A DNA stretch of 7,432 nucleotides, from positions 1 through 7,432 of the forward strand of contig JAKFWB010000504.1 of the NCBI GenBank assembly GCA_021732945.1, written 5' to 3'. The stretch comes from Porphyrobacter sp. Lineage in GTDB: Bacteria > Pseudomonadota > Alphaproteobacteria > Sphingomonadales > Sphingomonadaceae. This document shows, piece by piece, positions 6,504 through 7,432 of the stretch. The notes under the pieces were generated by a model. It was not told the DNA's origin and did no database searches. It saw only the letters and a list, made by a program, of their open reading frames with translations. The first letter of the stretch is position 1; the number at the start of each line of letters is the position of its first letter. The position numbers and the translations under genes were made by a program.

Positions 6504-6922
6504 ACCCTGAAATCACGGTTCGCGAATTCCTCTCGCTCTTTCATACCCGCAAGCTTGATGTCGCCGCTGTGCGGGCCTTGCTGGCAGACGGTGCCCGGTA
6601 TCAGCCAGTCGTTCCGATCGCGCCAGTCAGGCAGGGTGCTGATGCCATCTGCGAGGAGCTGGAACGCCAGTACGAACTTTACGACGAATGTGCCTGCAAC
6701 ATTCTGAGCCTCGCTGTTTCCGGCTCCACCGTGTTCACGGAACGGGTCGATACCTGTCGCCAGCTGAAAGACGGGCGCGAGACGACCACCCATGTTGTCG
6801 GCGTGTTCGACCTGGATGATGCGGGCAAGATCGTGTGGTGGCGGGAATATTGGGATGGACTGGATTGCGCCGGGCAACTGGGGATTGATGACCAGGCCAT
6901 GCGTTCGATCATGTGTGCTTGA
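6500..6922 (+). CDS. Limonene-1,2-epoxide hydrolase-like NTF2-fold protein with altered active site
   Basis: The 140-aa protein aligns by eye with limonene-1,2-epoxide hydrolase (LEH). The region ARYQPVVPIAPVRQG (32-46), the core FTERVDTCRQL (79-89) and GKIVWWREYWD (109-119) match LEH landmarks. The Arg-x-Asp pair is kept (Arg82, Asp84; LEH Arg99 and Asp101). The Tyr is kept (Tyr34; LEH Tyr53), but LEH Asn55 corresponds to Pro36 and LEH Asp132 to Glu116. LEH numbering is from memory. Ordinary LEH hydrates an epoxide to a diol using a water held by Tyr, Asn and Asp, so this protein may be a variant hydrolase, a dehydratase/isomerase or a binding protein. The start is firm: AAGGAG at 6487-6492, 7 nt before ATG, in an ATGA overlap with the upstream NTF2 gene. 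Nearness in size and coupled translation suggest the two may form a mixed dimer. Confidence 0.82.
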   Translation: MNPEITVREFLSLFHTRKLDVAAVRALLADGARYQPVVPIAPVRQGADAICEELERQYELYDECACNILSLAVSGSTVFTERVDTCRQLKDGRETTTHVVGVFDLDDAGKIVWWREYWDGLDCAGQLGIDDQAMRSIMCA

Positions 6923-6926
6923 GGGG
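6921..6926 (+). promoter_or_regulatory. Ribosome binding site that decides the flavoprotein start
   Basis: GAGGGG overlaps the stop codon of the LEH-like gene. It lies 7 nt before ATG 6934 but only 1 nt before the in-frame ATG 6928, so translation most likely begins at 6934. Confidence 0.65.
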
Positions 6927-6933
6927 AATGGCG

Positions 6934-7432
6934 ATGCAGTATGATGTAGTGGTTATGGGGTCTGGCGGCGCAGGCCTGACGGCAGCGCTGGTCGCTGCCA
7001 AGGCTGGCCGCAAGGTGGCCGTGCTGGAAAAGGCGCCGCACTTTGGCGGGACGACTGCGATCTCCGGTGGCGGCGTGTGGATTCCCGAAAGTCCGCAGGC
7101 GGTTGCGGCAGGCGTGGATGACAGCAAGCAGAAGGCGCTGGACTATTGCCTGTCGGTGGTGGGCAACCGGGCAGAGCGCGAGCTGATCGAAGCCTATATC
7201 GAAACAGGGCCGGAAATGGTCGAGTGGCTGGAGGCCAATAGTTCGGTAAATTTCCTGCTCTCTCCGCCATCCAGCGACTGGTATCCGGACGTTGAGGGAG
7301 CAATGGACGAGGGCCGATTGCTCGCACCCGCCGAATACGACGGCAAGCAGCTTGGCCCGCATTTCGACAGCCTGTCCAAACCGCGCCAGGAATTCAACGC
7401 GCCGGGCGGAATGATGATCGACCTTTTCGACC
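6934..7432 (+). CDS. FAD-dependent dehydrogenase, N-terminal part (3-ketosteroid dehydrogenase/fumarate reductase family)
   Basis: The first 166 residues are present; the frame is open to the window end. An N-terminal strand YDVVVMGSGGAG (3-14) gives the Rossmann GxGxxG for FAD. VAVLEK (28-33) supplies the ribose-binding Glu32. FGGTTAISGGGVWIP (37-51) is the conserved loop of FAD-binding-2 dehydrogenases such as 3-ketosteroid delta-1-dehydrogenase, delta-4-(5-alpha) dehydrogenases and fumarate reductase-like proteins. A D-W-Y-P-D segment with downstream E-G-R (115-128) resembles the ketosteroid dehydrogenase region that contributes an active-site Tyr (compare Tyr117). Full proteins are about 500-570 aa, so the substrate-defining C-terminal two thirds are missing. 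It follows the LEH-like gene in the same operon and shares its stop-codon region for the ribosome site. Ring desaturation of a ketosteroid or terpenoid ketone is the leading guess; another flavin-linked enoate reductase is possible. Confidence 0.87.
   Translation, partial: MQYDVVVMGSGGAGLTAALVAAKAGRKVAVLEKAPHFGGTTAISGGGVWIPESPQAVAAGVDDSKQKALDYCLSVVGNRAERELIEAYIETGPEMVEWLEANSSVNFLLSPPSSDWYPDVEGAMDEGRLLAPAEYDGKQLGPHFDSLSKPRQEFNAPGGMMIDLFD

Noticed and set aside
1..7432. CRISPR array, tRNA, rRNA, insertion sequence or prophage signs
   Set aside because: No regularly spaced repeats, tRNA-like cloverleaf, transposase motifs or terminal repeats were seen on either strand. Nearly all bases are accounted for by ten coherent genes.

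Overview
The window is dense and GC-rich, with strong Shine-Dalgarno sites and many overlapping stop/start codons. The style and gene content fit an alphaproteobacterium, most likely a sphingomonad. That assignment is inferred from gene mix and composition; there is no rRNA or taxonomic marker here. Ten protein genes are visible, two of them cut by the window edges. I see no RNA gene, insertion sequence, CRISPR array or regulator gene.

Left block (1-2697, + strand): the tail of cofE, then cofD and cofC, three enzymes of coenzyme F420 assembly that overlap each other. After a 79-bp gap with a small hairpin comes a luciferase-like (LLM) oxidoreductase of the F420-dependent type. The maker of the cofactor and a probable user of it therefore sit side by side. 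F420 is best known from actinobacteria and archaea and is patchy in proteobacteria.

Middle block (2740-5995, - strand): read in transcription order, an MFS transporter, an APH-fold small-molecule phosphotransferase and a classical short-chain dehydrogenase. They are spaced by 2 nt or overlap at the stop/start junction, so they are probably one operon. It converges on the F420 block, and a perfect 8-bp hairpin lies between the two.

Right block (6111-7432, + strand): divergent from the MFS gene across 115 bp are two NTF2-fold genes (a SnoaL/ketosteroid-isomerase-like protein, then a limonene-epoxide-hydrolase-like protein) joined by ATGA. They are followed by the start of an FAD flavoprotein resembling 3-ketosteroid dehydrogenases and fumarate reductases.

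Working picture (inference): the middle and right blocks look like a catabolic island for an alicyclic compound such as a steroid or terpenoid, with transport, phosphorylation, alcohol/ketone oxidation, dehydration or isomerisation, and ring desaturation. The F420 operon and LLM enzyme next to it may supply a deazaflavin-dependent redox step to the same pathway. The least ordinary items are the F420 operon in this genomic setting and the limonene-epoxide-hydrolase homologue in which two of the five known active-site positions appear replaced.
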